Origin: Bacillota bacterium
GTDB taxonomy: Bacteria > Bacillota > Clostridia > DSM-8532
Direction of reading: 5' to 3'
Assembly: GCA_022702935.2 (NCBI GenBank)
Contig: JAKIML020000078.1
Location: forward strand, 1 to 47,828
DNA length: 47,828 nucleotides
Part shown: in pieces, positions 1 through 9,050 of the stretch
Numbering within the stretch: position 1 is the first letter of the stretch
Layout: every line of letters begins with the position of its first letter
Translations under genes and position numbers: made by a program
The notes under the pieces: model-generated
The model's database searches: none
What the model was told of the DNA's origin: nothing
Seen by the model: the letters and a program-made list of their open reading frames with translations, nothing else

Positions 1-95
1 TCTATTGTTTTCCCTTTTTATTTCATTAATATCCCTACAGTAACTTTACGCTAACACCACGGTTTGTGGTCCGGTACGGCTTTTTCTTATTATAC

Positions 96-1004
96 TTATT
101 TGGGTAATTTATAGAGGGCTTCATTCACCATCTGTGCGACCTCTGCGGCGAGGGCCTTGTCGCTGTCCGTAAGCTCAAGCAGCGGGGCACGGACACTGCC
201 CGTATCGGGTCCGCCCATGATTCGGATGGCTTCCTTGATGATGGCGTACATACTGCCTGCACCCGAGCACATCTTGTAGATGATACGGCAGCATTCGTTC
301 TGAATATGGCGGGCTTCTTCCATCCTACCCTTCAAAAACAGCTCATGAATACGTACATAGAGCTCAGGCATAGCGGCATAGGTACCGCCAATGCCACCGA
401 TAGCGCCAGCGGCCAGACCCGAAAGGAACTGTTCATCAGGACCGTTAAAGACAATGGCACCCTCATCATGCCACATCTGAATGTCCTGTACCGGCATGGA
501 AGAGTTTTTAACGCCAATCACCCTTGGGTTTTTCAGCATTTCTTTCAATAGGGGCACAGTCAGGCTGACACCGGCAAGCTGAGGAATATTATAGATGATA
601 AAATCGGTGTTGGGGGCAGCCGCAGAAATATCGTTCCAGTATTTCGCAATGCCTGCCGGGGGCAAACGGAAGTAAATAGGGGGAATAGCCGCAATAGCAT
701 CAACGCCGAGGGACTCAGCGTGGGCGGCCAACTCCTGGCTGTCCTTGGTATTGTTGCAGGCCACATGGGCGATGATAGTCAGATCCTTGCCGACCTCGTC
801 CATGACGTTTTCCAGGATGAGCTTTCGCTCCTCAACACTTAAGTAGATACACTCACCCGATGAGCCGTTCACATACAGGCCCTGCACGCCCTTATCCTTA
901 AGATAGCGGGCCAAAGCGCGGACACCTTCGGGGCTGATATTGCCCTCTTTATCATAGCAAGCATAGAATGCGGGGAAAATGCCTTGATATTTTTTAAGTT
1001 CCAT
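96..1004 (-). CDS. nanA: N-acetylneuraminate lyase / dihydrodipicolinate synthase family protein
   Basis: Class I aldolase of the DapA/NanA family (302 aa), predicted to cleave N-acetylneuraminate to ManNAc and pyruvate in the cytoplasm. GSSGE (residues 47-51) is the carboxylate-binding motif, Tyr138 in YNIP is the catalytic tyrosine, and Lys166 in GVKNSS is the Schiff-base lysine. I chose the ATG at 1004 because AGGA lies 9 nt upstream; a TTG at 1013 would abut that site. It is last in a leftward operon after an AGE-family epimerase and an esterase. The family also contains other 2-keto-acid aldolases, so the substrate rests on context: epimerase, YhcH-like protein and NanOx-like oxidoreductase nearby. 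Confidence 0.88.
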   Translation of the reverse strand: MELKKYQGIFPAFYACYDKEGNISPEGVRALARYLKDKGVQGLYVNGSSGECIYLSVEERKLILENVMDEVGKDLTIIAHVACNNTKDSQELAAHAESLGVDAIAAIPPIYFRLPPAGIAKYWNDISAAAPNTDFIIYNIPQLAGVSLTVPLLKEMLKNPRVIGVKNSSMPVQDIQMWHDEGAIVFNGPDEQFLSGLAAGAIGGIGGTYAAMPELYVRIHELFLKGRMEEARHIQNECCRIIYKMCSGAGSMYAIIKEAIRIMGGPDTGSVRAPLLELTDSDKALAAEVAQMVNEALYKLPK

Positions 1005-1049
1005 TTTAAGCAATCCTTTCTTTATTGTCAGCAGGGTTAATTAATTGCG

Positions 1050-2252
1050 TTATTGTTTTAATATCTCACTGATCATGGTATCCACAAGAATCAGGCAGCG
1101 CGGCAGATGGAAGGGCCCCTTGAAAGTGCTGCCCTTGGTGGACGGCATGGTGGGAAGCCCATCTCTGCGCAGATAGCCGTACCATTCGCCATAGAGCGGA
1201 TCAGCAAAGTGCTCCTTGCAGTAATCCAGCGTCTTATAAAATGCGTCCAGGTACTTTTCGTCCCCGGTATCACGATAGAGCATTATGGCGGCAATGAGAG
1301 TTTCGTTGTGGGGCCACCAGAGCTTCATATCATGCTCGTAGGCCTCCGGCGGCTTACCCAGGCAATCTATAAAGTAAAGCAGTCCGCCATACTCCTTATC
1401 CCAGCCGGCTTCAAAGGCCCAATCAAAGATTTGAGCAGATTTTTTCACAAGCTCTTTGTCACCGGTGCGCTTGGCATAATCCAGCATGAACCAGACGCCT
1501 TCAATATCATGGCCCGGATTCACGGTACGACCTTCGGTATAATACAAACGGGGAGTACCATCCTCGGCCACAAACTCGAGAACGCATTTTAGCTCGGGTT
1601 TTACATGATAGCGGAAGATTTCATCCACACACTGTCTGGCACGCTCATCATAAAGCTCGGCCTGCTCCGGATCTACTCTTCTTAAGATGGAAGTCACATT
1701 CAGGCAGATCATGGGAACGCCGAATGCGCGGCCTGTGCGTGTTTCGGGAATGGTCTTGGGTCCAAGGCCTGTAGGATCGGGCATACCATGGTTTAAGTCC
1801 CAGTACAGGTTATAGGCTCTGCGAGCCCGTTCAAGATGCTGGCGTTCACCGGTGATGCCATAATACTCAGCATTGGCGATGGCATAAAAGGCCTCGCTAT
1901 AGCAGTAACGGCGCTGGCGAAGGGGCTTGCCATCCTCGGTAACGGTGAAATACATTCTGCCCCCGGCAGCGTGATTAATACAGTATTTTTCCATGAAATC
2001 CAGGCAGTTCTTGGAGGCGGCCAGCCACTCGTCCTTTACGCCGTAAACATGGCAGAGATAGGCAAAAATCCATCCGCAGCGGCCTTGCATCCATACGCTT
2101 TTGTCGGTGGAGTAGATTTCACCCTTCCGATCCAAACAGGTGTAGACGCCACCATGCTTGTGGTCTATGCCATGCTCCAGCCAAAACCTGACACAGCGCT
2201 CCAGCTCATCCCGGATCCAAACCTGGGTTTCTTGAAGCTTGTTGCGATCCAT
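1050..2252 (-). CDS. AGE family N-acylglucosamine 2-epimerase
   Basis: Member of the AGE/renin-binding-protein (alpha/alpha)6-barrel family (400 aa), predicted to interconvert ManNAc and GlcNAc after sialic acid cleavage. The two histidine motifs of the family are visible: NPGHDIEG in the middle and LWWPHNE near residue 310. The ATG at 2252 is preferred because AAGGAGG lies 9 nt upstream; an in-frame start at 2294 has no such site. It lies 45 bp upstream of the lyase gene and appears cotranscribed with it. In cells without NanK/NanE, AGE epimerases can feed GlcNAc to salvage. Mannose or cellobiose 2-epimerase activity is a less likely alternative. Confidence 0.85.
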   Translation of the reverse strand: MDRNKLQETQVWIRDELERCVRFWLEHGIDHKHGGVYTCLDRKGEIYSTDKSVWMQGRCGWIFAYLCHVYGVKDEWLAASKNCLDFMEKYCINHAAGGRMYFTVTEDGKPLRQRRYCYSEAFYAIANAEYYGITGERQHLERARRAYNLYWDLNHGMPDPTGLGPKTIPETRTGRAFGVPMICLNVTSILRRVDPEQAELYDERARQCVDEIFRYHVKPELKCVLEFVAEDGTPRLYYTEGRTVNPGHDIEGVWFMLDYAKRTGDKELVKKSAQIFDWAFEAGWDKEYGGLLYFIDCLGKPPEAYEHDMKLWWPHNETLIAAIMLYRDTGDEKYLDAFYKTLDYCKEHFADPLYGEWYGYLRRDGLPTMPSTKGSTFKGPFHLPRCLILVDTMISEILKQ

Positions 2253-2361
2253 TGTTGAGAACCTCCTTGTTGAAATACTTCTGTCATTAACCAAATTGGG
2301 TTGATAGGCTTCTTGAAAAATATAAAACCTGGACGGTTGCCATCTATAGCGGTCTTACAGG

Positions 2362-3300
2362 CTAAGCATACAGCGCCAGCCAGGTGCGGAAGAGATACAT
2401 GCTCTGCCGCGAATGGGTGTGAATATTGTGCTCCAAATAGGTGTATTGCTTTGTGGTGTTAAGTTTGTTAAATAATGCTTCCATGGTTTTTGGCGGGCAG
2501 ACGTCGTCAGCACCTCCGCTGGAAAGCATCACCGGAACATGAAGCCTGTGGGCATGGGAAAGGGTATCGATATATCCGAGACGATTCCAAAACTGCTTTG
2601 CAGGGACTTCTGAATAGGCTTTGCGCAGGATACCATAGGCATCTCCATTCAAGCCTGAGTGCGGAAAGGCGGTCAGAAAGGGAAGATCGGCACAGACACA
2701 GCAAACCTCACCCTGTAACAGGGATGCCAATAGCAGGGAACCGCCGCCTCCCTGGCTTGTCCCAAATAATGAAAGACGCTCAGAAATCACCTCCGGCCGC
2801 TGCTTTGCCCAGCGTATGGCAAGCAGGCAATCCATCAGCCAATCCCTGTATCCTCCAGGCACGCCGCGGGCTGTTCTATCCAAAACCGGCCAGTTGCCAT
2901 CCGCCATAAGTAAATCCTCCCGGTTGCCTTGAGGTGTAACATATCCCAGGGGTGAAATATGGAGGATGTTGTATCCGTCGTCGTTAATCTGCGGGTGCAT
3001 GCTCATATATCCGCCATAACCCGGCAGGTTGATAAGCAAGGGAGCGGGCTGTTTTAAAGCTGGCTGCCAGTATCCGTAAAAGATGTGTCCGCTGCCTGTT
3101 TCAAAGCGGATGAATTTGTTGATGAGTGCATTGGGGCCGTTTCCAAATCGATGTTGGATGGGATTATCGCCTGTGAAGTGTCCTGTTATTATCAGCGTTC
3201 TGCTTTCCTGCAATAATTGCTCAGCCCATGCATCGATCTGTGCTTGTGATGGGTAGTATGAGAAGGCTTCTTCCACGTTAAGATGTAAATGCTCAAGCAA
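2362..3300 (-). CDS. Acetylxylan-esterase-like alpha/beta hydrolase (possible sialate O-acetylesterase)
   Basis: Alpha/beta hydrolase (312 aa) resembling the acetyl xylan esterase / cephalosporin-C deacetylase group. The nucleophile elbow GTSQGG places Ser182. A candidate acid lies in SGGADDVCPP and a candidate histidine in HNIHTHS near the C-terminus. There is no signal peptide, so it should act in the cytoplasm on imported sugars. I chose the TTG at 3300 because GGAGG lies 9 nt upstream; an upstream in-frame TTG at 3321 would put that site inside the gene. As first gene of the sialic-acid operon it may remove O-acetyl groups from sialic acid; that substrate is inference. Confidence 0.75.
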   Translation of the reverse strand: MLEHLHLNVEEAFSYYPSQAQIDAWAEQLLQESRTLIITGHFTGDNPIQHRFGNGPNALINKFIRFETGSGHIFYGYWQPALKQPAPLLINLPGYGGYMSMHPQINDDGYNILHISPLGYVTPQGNREDLLMADGNWPVLDRTARGVPGGYRDWLMDCLLAIRWAKQRPEVISERLSLFGTSQGGGGSLLLASLLQGEVCCVCADLPFLTAFPHSGLNGDAYGILRKAYSEVPAKQFWNRLGYIDTLSHAHRLHVPVMLSSGGADDVCPPKTMEALFNKLNTTKQYTYLEHNIHTHSRQSMYLFRTWLALYA

Positions 3301-3411
3301 TTTGAATGACCTCCAAAACAACGATTCTACATAAAGCTTAGCAGATTTGACATGACGCCACAGTCTAAAAAATGCTTAAAAATATAAATTTTCGCTCATA
3401 AAAAGAACGAT

Positions 3412-3440
3412 TTGCAATATTGTCGAATCTGGCGTATGCT
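3412..3440 (+). promoter_or_regulatory. Putative sigma-A promoter of the AraC regulator
   Basis: TTGCAA at 3412-3417, a 17-bp spacer and TATGCT at 3435-3440, about 35 bp before the regulator's GTG start. It lies in the divergent region between the regulator and the leftward sialic-acid operon. Confidence 0.5.
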
Positions 3441-3474
3441 TTAAGTACACAGCTTAAGTTGGAAGGTGAGATGA

Positions 3475-4359
3475 GTGGATCCAATCTACAGCAATTATGC
3501 TCCAACCTTTTTGTATGTCGATAAATATCAGTTTTCGGACACCTGGGCCTACCAGGAAAGCCGGGTGCCCTATTCCATGTTCCGGTATATCTGTTCGGGC
3601 TCTGCGGTGTTCAAGGTAGATGGCGTCAGTTATACCGTTAAGCAGGATGATCTGTTTTATATTCCCCAGGGAAGTATGCTTCATTGCACGGCGCTTGAGA
3701 ATATCGTTTTTATCAGCGTACGTTTTACCGGTTCCATGCAGCTTTCGGATGAGGACATGCTCAGACAGCTTTGGAATATTTCGCAGCTCTATCCTTGCGC
3801 AGATACTCCTGAAATTAAAACCTGGTTTGAAAACATGTATGCCAGCGCTGTTTCCACAGCCACATACAAGCGTTTGGTGACCAGGGGCTATCTGAATCTC
3901 ATCTGTGCTGAGCTTGCGCGCCGATCGGGGGAGAACCAAGAAACTGAGGAGGAGTTGAAGCGCGACAGAACCACCGAGGCCATGTTCGACCTTAAGTACA
4001 TTCAAGACCGCATTAAGGCCACCCAGCAGAATATTGACCCGCGTGTGCAGTTGCTTGTGGATTATATAACGGTACATCCCGAGGAAAATCTGACGCGAGA
4101 GAAAATGTGCAGCATGACAGGCGTGAGCGAAAGTACACTGCGCCGGCTGTTCAAAAAGGTCATGGGAAAAAGCATCTTTGACTTCATCACCGATACCAAA
4201 ATGGTCTATGCCACGCATCTGCTTGCAACCACCCTGGAACCCATTTCTGAGATAGGGTATAAATTGGGATTCGAGTCGCCAAGCTATTTTACAAAGCGTT
4301 TCCGTGAGAATTATGGGATCAGTCCCCAGGAATATCGCAAGATATCCAAGGAGACTTAA
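3475..4359 (+). CDS. AraC family transcriptional regulator
   Basis: AraC/XylS regulator (294 aa) with an N-terminal cupin-like sensing half (about residues 1-160) and a C-terminal double helix-turn-helix (about 190-290). The C-terminus carries the family signature around IGYKLGFESPSYFTKRFRENYGISP, interrupted here only by the usual helix turn. The start is GTG at 3475 with GGAAGG just upstream. It is transcribed away from the esterase-epimerase-lyase operon and upstream of the transporter genes, so it probably activates both in response to the imported sugar. The effector is not visible in the sequence. Confidence 0.9.
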   Translation: MDPIYSNYAPTFLYVDKYQFSDTWAYQESRVPYSMFRYICSGSAVFKVDGVSYTVKQDDLFYIPQGSMLHCTALENIVFISVRFTGSMQLSDEDMLRQLWNISQLYPCADTPEIKTWFENMYASAVSTATYKRLVTRGYLNLICAELARRSGENQETEEELKRDRTTEAMFDLKYIQDRIKATQQNIDPRVQLLVDYITVHPEENLTREKMCSMTGVSESTLRRLFKKVMGKSIFDFITDTKMVYATHLLATTLEPISEIGYKLGFESPSYFTKRFRENYGISPQEYRKISKET

Positions 4360-4422
4360 TCAGGCATTGAGTGTGCCTTGTAAGTATAATAATGAAACAT
4401 TACGACTAAGCGATGACTGATT

Positions 4423-4485
4423 TGTTATACTATTGATTGGAAATTGCGTAGCGGTAACAGAGGTGACGTTGTTATACTTGATTTG
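4423..4485 (+). promoter_or_regulatory. Repeated TGTTATACT boxes upstream of the transporter operon
   Basis: TGTTATACT occurs at 4423-4431 and again at 4470-4478, 47 bp apart in the same orientation, each followed by a TTGATT-like stretch. They lie between the AraC gene and the binding-protein gene. Tandem direct repeats in this position are typical of AraC-family binding sites. Neither box has a good -35 at the right distance, which would fit an activator-dependent promoter. The function is inferred. Confidence 0.35.
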
Positions 4486-4545
4486 TACGAGGGGGGTAAC
4501 AAAAGGTTTCAAAGCCTCGTCAAAAGGGTTTAAAGGAGGACAATC

Positions 4546-5940
4546 ATGAAAGCAAAAAAAATCCTAAGTCTCGTTCTGTCACTACTTATGCTCCTGTCAG
4601 TCTTTACTGCGTGCGGCACACAAGCTGGGGAGCCCAATGATACCGCTACTGCTCCTGCTTCAAGCGCTCCGGCACAGTCCGAAGGCAGTTCTGAACCGGC
4701 TAAGCTCAGCGGTGATATCATTTTCTGGCATTCCTTTACACAAGGTCCGCGTATGGAAACGCTGCAGTCAGCAGCAGATGCCTTTATGAAACAGAATCCT
4801 GGCGTAAAAATCACCATAGAGACCTTCTCCTGGAGTGACTTTTACACCAAGTGGACAACCGGTTTGGCTTCCGGTAATGTACCCGATATGAGTACAGCAC
4901 AGCCCGGACATGTATCTGAAATGATAAATGCTGAGGCTATTCTTCCTCTTGATGACTTAATTAATTCCATTGGCAGAGAGCGTTTCTATGAAGCACCTCT
5001 GACTGAGATGACCGCTGATGGCAGCACCTATGCAGTTCCGCTTTACTCCCATGCGCAGGTTATGTGGTATCGCAAGGATTTGCTTCAGAAGTATAACCTT
5101 CAGGTTCCTACAACCTGGGACGAGCTTTATGAAGCTGCTTCCATCATAAACAAGGGTGAGGGCGGTGCTGTCTTTGGCTGCTCCGTTCCCATGGGAACCA
5201 ATGATATGATGGCCACCCGTTACCTAAACTTCTATGTTCGCAGCGCAGGTGAGACCTTGATTACAAAGGATGGCAAGGCTAACCTTACAAGCCAGGCGGC
5301 TATCGATGGTATCAATTACTGGGTTAAGATGTATAAGAATAATTCACCTTCCGACTCTATCAACTACAATGTGCTTGATCAGGCCACTCTCTACTATCAA
5401 GGCAAGAATGCCTTTGACTTTAACTCTGCCTTCCATATCAGCGGTGTTGAAGCTAACAGACCTGACCTGATGGATTATATTGACTGCGCACCCATGCCCA
5501 CCATCAAGAAGGGCGACGCTCAGACAGGCTATGAAACATCCAATATCCCCATGGTTATTTGGAAGAATTCAAAGCATCCTGAGATAAGCAAAGCCTTCAT
5601 CGAATACCTGTATCAGCCTGAAAACTATGTACCCTTCCTGCTTTCCGTACCCGTTGGTATGCTTCCCGCTATCAAGGAAGTTGTCAATGATGCAACCTTC
5701 AACTCCAATGCAACTGTTCAGAAGTTTAACAATGCTCTGAATGTTATCAGCAATGCAGTGGGTTACGGCACCGCCATTGGTATGGAATACGGTCCTCGTG
5801 TTGAAGCTGGTCTTATCACAAGCCAGGGTGTCATAGAGAGCATGTTCCAGGATATTATTCTCAATGGCACGGATGTTCAGAAGGCTGCAAAGGCCGCAGA
5901 GGACAGACTCAACGAACTGTTTGAAGCTGCAAAAGAATAA
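4546..5940 (+). CDS. ABC transporter sugar-binding lipoprotein (family 1 SBP)
   Basis: Extracellular solute-binding protein (464 aa). A lipoprotein signal peptide ends at FTAC with Cys23 as the lipidated residue, followed by an Ala/Ser/Pro-rich linker (about 25-50). The mature part has the family 1 layout, with the W-Y-x-K-D segment (MWYRKDLL) and the TTWDELYEAA motif. AAAGGAGG precedes the ATG. It should capture the sugar outside the membrane and deliver it to the two downstream permeases. Gene order and the adjoining oxidoreductase suggest a sialic acid or 2,7-anhydro-Neu5Ac ligand, but binding residues cannot be assigned from sequence alone. Confidence 0.9.
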   Translation: MKAKKILSLVLSLLMLLSVFTACGTQAGEPNDTATAPASSAPAQSEGSSEPAKLSGDIIFWHSFTQGPRMETLQSAADAFMKQNPGVKITIETFSWSDFYTKWTTGLASGNVPDMSTAQPGHVSEMINAEAILPLDDLINSIGRERFYEAPLTEMTADGSTYAVPLYSHAQVMWYRKDLLQKYNLQVPTTWDELYEAASIINKGEGGAVFGCSVPMGTNDMMATRYLNFYVRSAGETLITKDGKANLTSQAAIDGINYWVKMYKNNSPSDSINYNVLDQATLYYQGKNAFDFNSAFHISGVEANRPDLMDYIDCAPMPTIKKGDAQTGYETSNIPMVIWKNSKHPEISKAFIEYLYQPENYVPFLLSVPVGMLPAIKEVVNDATFNSNATVQKFNNALNVISNAVGYGTAIGMEYGPRVEAGLITSQGVIESMFQDIILNGTDVQKAAKAAEDRLNELFEAAKE

Positions 5941-6008
5941 TTCTGATAGGGTTCAATGATTTTAGTTAATTTGCATTTATTCTCTGACTTATTTTAGCCC
6001 GAGAACTG

Positions 6009-6028
6009 GCGGGGGCACTCGCCCCCGC
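6009..6028 (+). terminator. GC-rich hairpin between binding protein and permease genes
   Basis: Perfect 8-bp stem (GCGGGGGC / GCCCCCGC) with a 4-nt loop and no run of T after it. Such hairpins after binding-protein genes usually stabilise the upstream mRNA or cause partial termination, giving more binding protein than permease. Confidence 0.6.
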
Positions 6029-6053
6029 TATATTTGTCTAAGGGAGTGCAAAA

Positions 6054-6950
6054 ATGAATAAACATAAAAAGCTTTTATCCAAGATCACAGCATTTTCCTT
6101 TGTCTTACCAGCAATCTTAGTTGTCGGACTGCTTCTGCTGTATCCGGTCGCATCCAGCATATTCTATAGCTTTACATCAAAGAATCTTATCAAGACGACC
6201 TATAAATTCGTGGGGCTAAAAAACTATATCAAGGTTCTCTCCGATTCTACTTTTATTTCTTCCTTCCTCACCAGTTTGAAATGGACCATTTTTTCTTTGA
6301 TTGGACAAGTAGTTGTAGGCTTTACTGCTGCACTGGCCTTGGAGCATATCCGCCGGGGCAAAGGATTTTATCGCACCATCCTGATTATTCCGTGGGCATT
6401 TCCATCCATCGTCATTGCAATGTCCTGGAAGTGGATTCTTAATGGTGTATACGGGTTTGTTCCCATCGCTTTGGTTAAGTTAGGCATATTCAGTGAAATT
6501 CCGCAGTTCTTTACCACCAAGGAATTCGTCTTTGCAACATTACTGTTTATTAATATATGGTTCGGCGCTCCGCTGATTATGGTCAATGTTCTGTCGGCAT
6601 TGCAGACCATACCCAAGGACCAGTATGAGGCGGCCCGAATTGATGGCGCTACTTCTTTACAGCAATTCAGGTATATAACGTTGCCACATATCAGTGTAGT
6701 CGTTGGTTTGCTGGTTGTGCTGAGAACCATTTGGGTCTTCAATAACTTTGACCTAATCTATCTCATTACCGGCGGCGGTCCGGCAAATCTGACGCAAACT
6801 GTTCCTATATACGCCTATAATGTGGGTTGGGGCCAAAAACAGCTTGGCGTTGCCTCTGCCGTAACAGTCTTGCTTCTGGTATTCCTGCTCGTGATATGTG
6901 CCATCTACTTCAGAATTCTTAATAAATTGGAGAAGGAGGGTCCGCAATGA
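6054..6950 (+). CDS. Sugar ABC transporter permease (MalF/UgpA type)
   Basis: Inner-membrane permease (298 aa) of the carbohydrate-uptake (CUT1) class with six predicted membrane helices, the first at about residues 15-35. The EAA loop that contacts the ATPase reads EAARIDGATSLQQFRYITLP. It overlaps the next permease by ATGA at 6947-6950, so the two are translationally coupled and should form a heterodimer. No dedicated ATPase gene is present; CUT1 systems commonly share a MsmX-like ATPase encoded elsewhere. Confidence 0.92.
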   Translation: MNKHKKLLSKITAFSFVLPAILVVGLLLLYPVASSIFYSFTSKNLIKTTYKFVGLKNYIKVLSDSTFISSFLTSLKWTIFSLIGQVVVGFTAALALEHIRRGKGFYRTILIIPWAFPSIVIAMSWKWILNGVYGFVPIALVKLGIFSEIPQFFTTKEFVFATLLFINIWFGAPLIMVNVLSALQTIPKDQYEAARIDGATSLQQFRYITLPHISVVVGLLVVLRTIWVFNNFDLIYLITGGGPANLTQTVPIYAYNVGWGQKQLGVASAVTVLLLVFLLVICAIYFRILNKLEKEGPQ

Positions 6951-7789
6951 ATAAAAGCAAACTCAATCGCAGCCTGCTTACCGATTCAATAAGCTATTTA
7001 TACTTGACCATTCTCGCTGTCATTGCAGCCTTCCCGCTTCTTTGGATTATTCTTTCTGCCGTTAAGGAGAAGGGGGAGATGATTACAAACCCCACGGCAT
7101 TGTTTCCCAAAAAGCTCACCCTTGACAATTTCCGAGTGGTTATTGAACAGTTGCACTTCGGCAGCAATATGCTCAACAGTGTGATTGTTGCGGGTTGTAC
7201 CACCATCGTCAGTGTTATTATTGCAGCCCTGGGCGCCTATGGCGTGGTACGATTCTTTCCCCGCTTTGGCAAGGTCATGACAAGGGTATTAATCACCACT
7301 TATATGTTCCCGCCCATTCTCCTGGCAGTACCCTATTCCATTCTTGTTGGCAAGGCAGGTTTAGTGAACAGCCGTATCGGCCTGGTTATCACCTACCTTT
7401 CCTTCTCGGTTCCCTATGCTATCTGGCTGTTGGTGGGCTTCTTCAAAACCGTTCCCCTGGAAATGGAAGAGGCGGCCTATGTGGATGGCGCAAACAGACT
7501 CCAGGTGTTCATTCAAATCGTAATGCCCATAGTAACTCCCGGTGTCATAGCGGTTGCCATTTACACGTTCATCAATGCGTGGAATGAGTTCCTCTACTCG
7601 CTCATCTTGATTAACAGTTCAAACAAGATGACCGTCGGAATTATCCTCAAATCTCTTGAAGGGCAGGAGGTCATGGATTGGGGTGTCATGATGGCTGCAT
7701 CTGCAATGGTGGTCATTCCCTCAGTCATATTCTTCATGCTGATTCAAAAGAAGATTGCTGGCGGATTGGCTGCCGGCTCGATAAAATAG
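6947..7789 (+). CDS. Sugar ABC transporter permease (MalG/UgpE type)
   Basis: Second CUT1 permease (280 aa), six predicted helices, with the EAA loop EEAAYVDGANRLQVFIQIVMP and the family C-terminus ending in AGGLAAGSIK. The start codon overlaps the stop of the preceding permease. It should pair with that protein to form the membrane channel for the sugar captured by the lipoprotein. The following oxidoreductase starts 18 bp downstream, so the transported sugar is probably its substrate. Confidence 0.92.
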   Translation: MNKSKLNRSLLTDSISYLYLTILAVIAAFPLLWIILSAVKEKGEMITNPTALFPKKLTLDNFRVVIEQLHFGSNMLNSVIVAGCTTIVSVIIAALGAYGVVRFFPRFGKVMTRVLITTYMFPPILLAVPYSILVGKAGLVNSRIGLVITYLSFSVPYAIWLLVGFFKTVPLEMEEAAYVDGANRLQVFIQIVMPIVTPGVIAVAIYTFINAWNEFLYSLILINSSNKMTVGIILKSLEGQEVMDWGVMMAASAMVVIPSVIFFMLIQKKIAGGLAAGSIK

Positions 7790-7807
7790 TCTACTGGAGG
7801 TATTTAC

Positions 7808-8917
7808 ATGAAAACAATTGGATATGCAATCGTAGGCACAGGCTATTTTGGCGCTGAGCTTGGTAGAATTATGTCTCAACAGGAGGGTGCAAGAATCGTT
7901 GCAGTCCTTGATCCGGAAAACGGAGAGACCATTGCGAAGGAATTTGGTTGTGACCTGGAAACAGATTTGGATAAACTTTGCTCAAGAGAAGATGTGGATG
8001 CAGTTATCGTGGCAACACCCAACTATCTACATAAGGAGCCGGTTCTGACTGCCGCTCGTTATGGCAAGAATGTCTTTTGTGAAAAGCCCATAGCCCTTTC
8101 TTATGCAGACTGTGATGAGATGGTGACTGCTTGTGAAAAAGCCGGGGTCACTTTTATGGCCGGCCATGTCATGAACTTTTTCAGAAGTGTTCGCCATGCC
8201 AAGCAGCTTATTTCTGAAGGCAGGATTGGCAAGGTGCTCTATTGCCACTCTGCCCGTAATGGCTGGGAAGAACCCCAGCCATCCGTAAGTTGGAAAAAGA
8301 TTCGTTCCAAGTCCGGTGGTCATCTGTATCACCATATTCATGAATTGGATTGTATTCAGTTCATTATGGGGCCTGCCACTTCGGTGACCATGATTGGCGG
8401 AAATGTTGCCCATTCCGGTCCCCAGTTTGGTGATGAGGATGATATGATTTTCCTTGCCCTTGAGTTTGGCAACAATACCTATGCTATTTGCGAATACGGC
8501 TCAGCCTTCCGCTATCCTGAGCACTATGTCCTGATTCAGGGCACAAAAGGTGCCATTCGTATTGATATGTGCAATGTGGGAATGACACTTCGGACTGAAG
8601 AAGGGGAAGAGCATTTTCTTGTCCATGATTCACAGGAAGAGGACGATGATCGCAGACGCATCTATCAAGACACAGAAATGGACGGTGCCATTGCTTATGG
8701 CAAGCCGGGTAAGAAGCCCCCAATGTGGCTCCATACCATCATGAAAAAGGAAATGATCTATTTCCATGGCATCATGAATGGTGAAAAACCGGACGCAGAG
8801 TTCATCGACCTTCTCAATGGCAGGGCAGCACGCGCAGCCATCGCCACGGCTGATGCCGCCACACTGTCCCTGAATGAAAACAGGAAGGTTCACATCTCGG
8901 AAGTTATTTCTAAGTAA
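7808..8917 (+). CDS. Gfo/Idh/MocA family oxidoreductase, NanOx-like
   Basis: NAD(P)-dependent sugar oxidoreductase (369 aa). The Rossmann motif GTGYFG is at residues 10-15, the family EKP motif at 92-94 (Lys93), a further Lys pair at 163-164, and a His-rich catalytic segment HHIHELD at 175-181. GGAGG precedes the ATG. It directly follows the sugar permeases. In Ruminococcus gnavus an enzyme of this family in the same position (NanOx; YjhC in E. coli) converts 2,7-anhydro-Neu5Ac to Neu5Ac through an oxidised intermediate. The family is broad, so that assignment is inferred from context and the order of motifs. Confidence 0.85.
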   Translation: MKTIGYAIVGTGYFGAELGRIMSQQEGARIVAVLDPENGETIAKEFGCDLETDLDKLCSREDVDAVIVATPNYLHKEPVLTAARYGKNVFCEKPIALSYADCDEMVTACEKAGVTFMAGHVMNFFRSVRHAKQLISEGRIGKVLYCHSARNGWEEPQPSVSWKKIRSKSGGHLYHHIHELDCIQFIMGPATSVTMIGGNVAHSGPQFGDEDDMIFLALEFGNNTYAICEYGSAFRYPEHYVLIQGTKGAIRIDMCNVGMTLRTEEGEEHFLVHDSQEEDDDRRRIYQDTEMDGAIAYGKPGKKPPMWLHTIMKKEMIYFHGIMNGEKPDAEFIDLLNGRAARAAIATADAATLSLNENRKVHISEVISK

Positions 8918-8939
8918 TATTATTCTCACTGATTGCTGG

Positions 8940-9007
8940 AGCTCCTCCCCAAAGAACTGTAGAGTCCATTAGGGGGGAACCTATAACCGGGTACTGCGGG
9001 AGGAGCT
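8940..9007 (+). other. Long inverted repeat upstream of the YhcH-like gene
   Basis: AGCTCCTCCC at 8940-8949 pairs perfectly with GGGAGGAGCT at 8998-9007, enclosing a 48-nt loop rich in short complementary runs. There is no T tract. It sits between the oxidoreductase and the YhcH-like gene and could be a processing or attenuation structure, or an uncharacterised leader. Confidence 0.4.
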
Positions 9008-9050
9008 TCATATTACATCTTAGGTTCATGGACAATTGAGGGATTTCAAT

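Noticed and set aside
52-70. Terminator after the sialic-acid lyase gene
   Set aside because: The ACCAC/GTGGT stem is only 5 bp and has no T run on the minus strand.
1107-1592. 161-aa plus-strand open frame inside the epimerase gene
   Set aside because: Shadow of the epimerase, whose own frame carries all family motifs.
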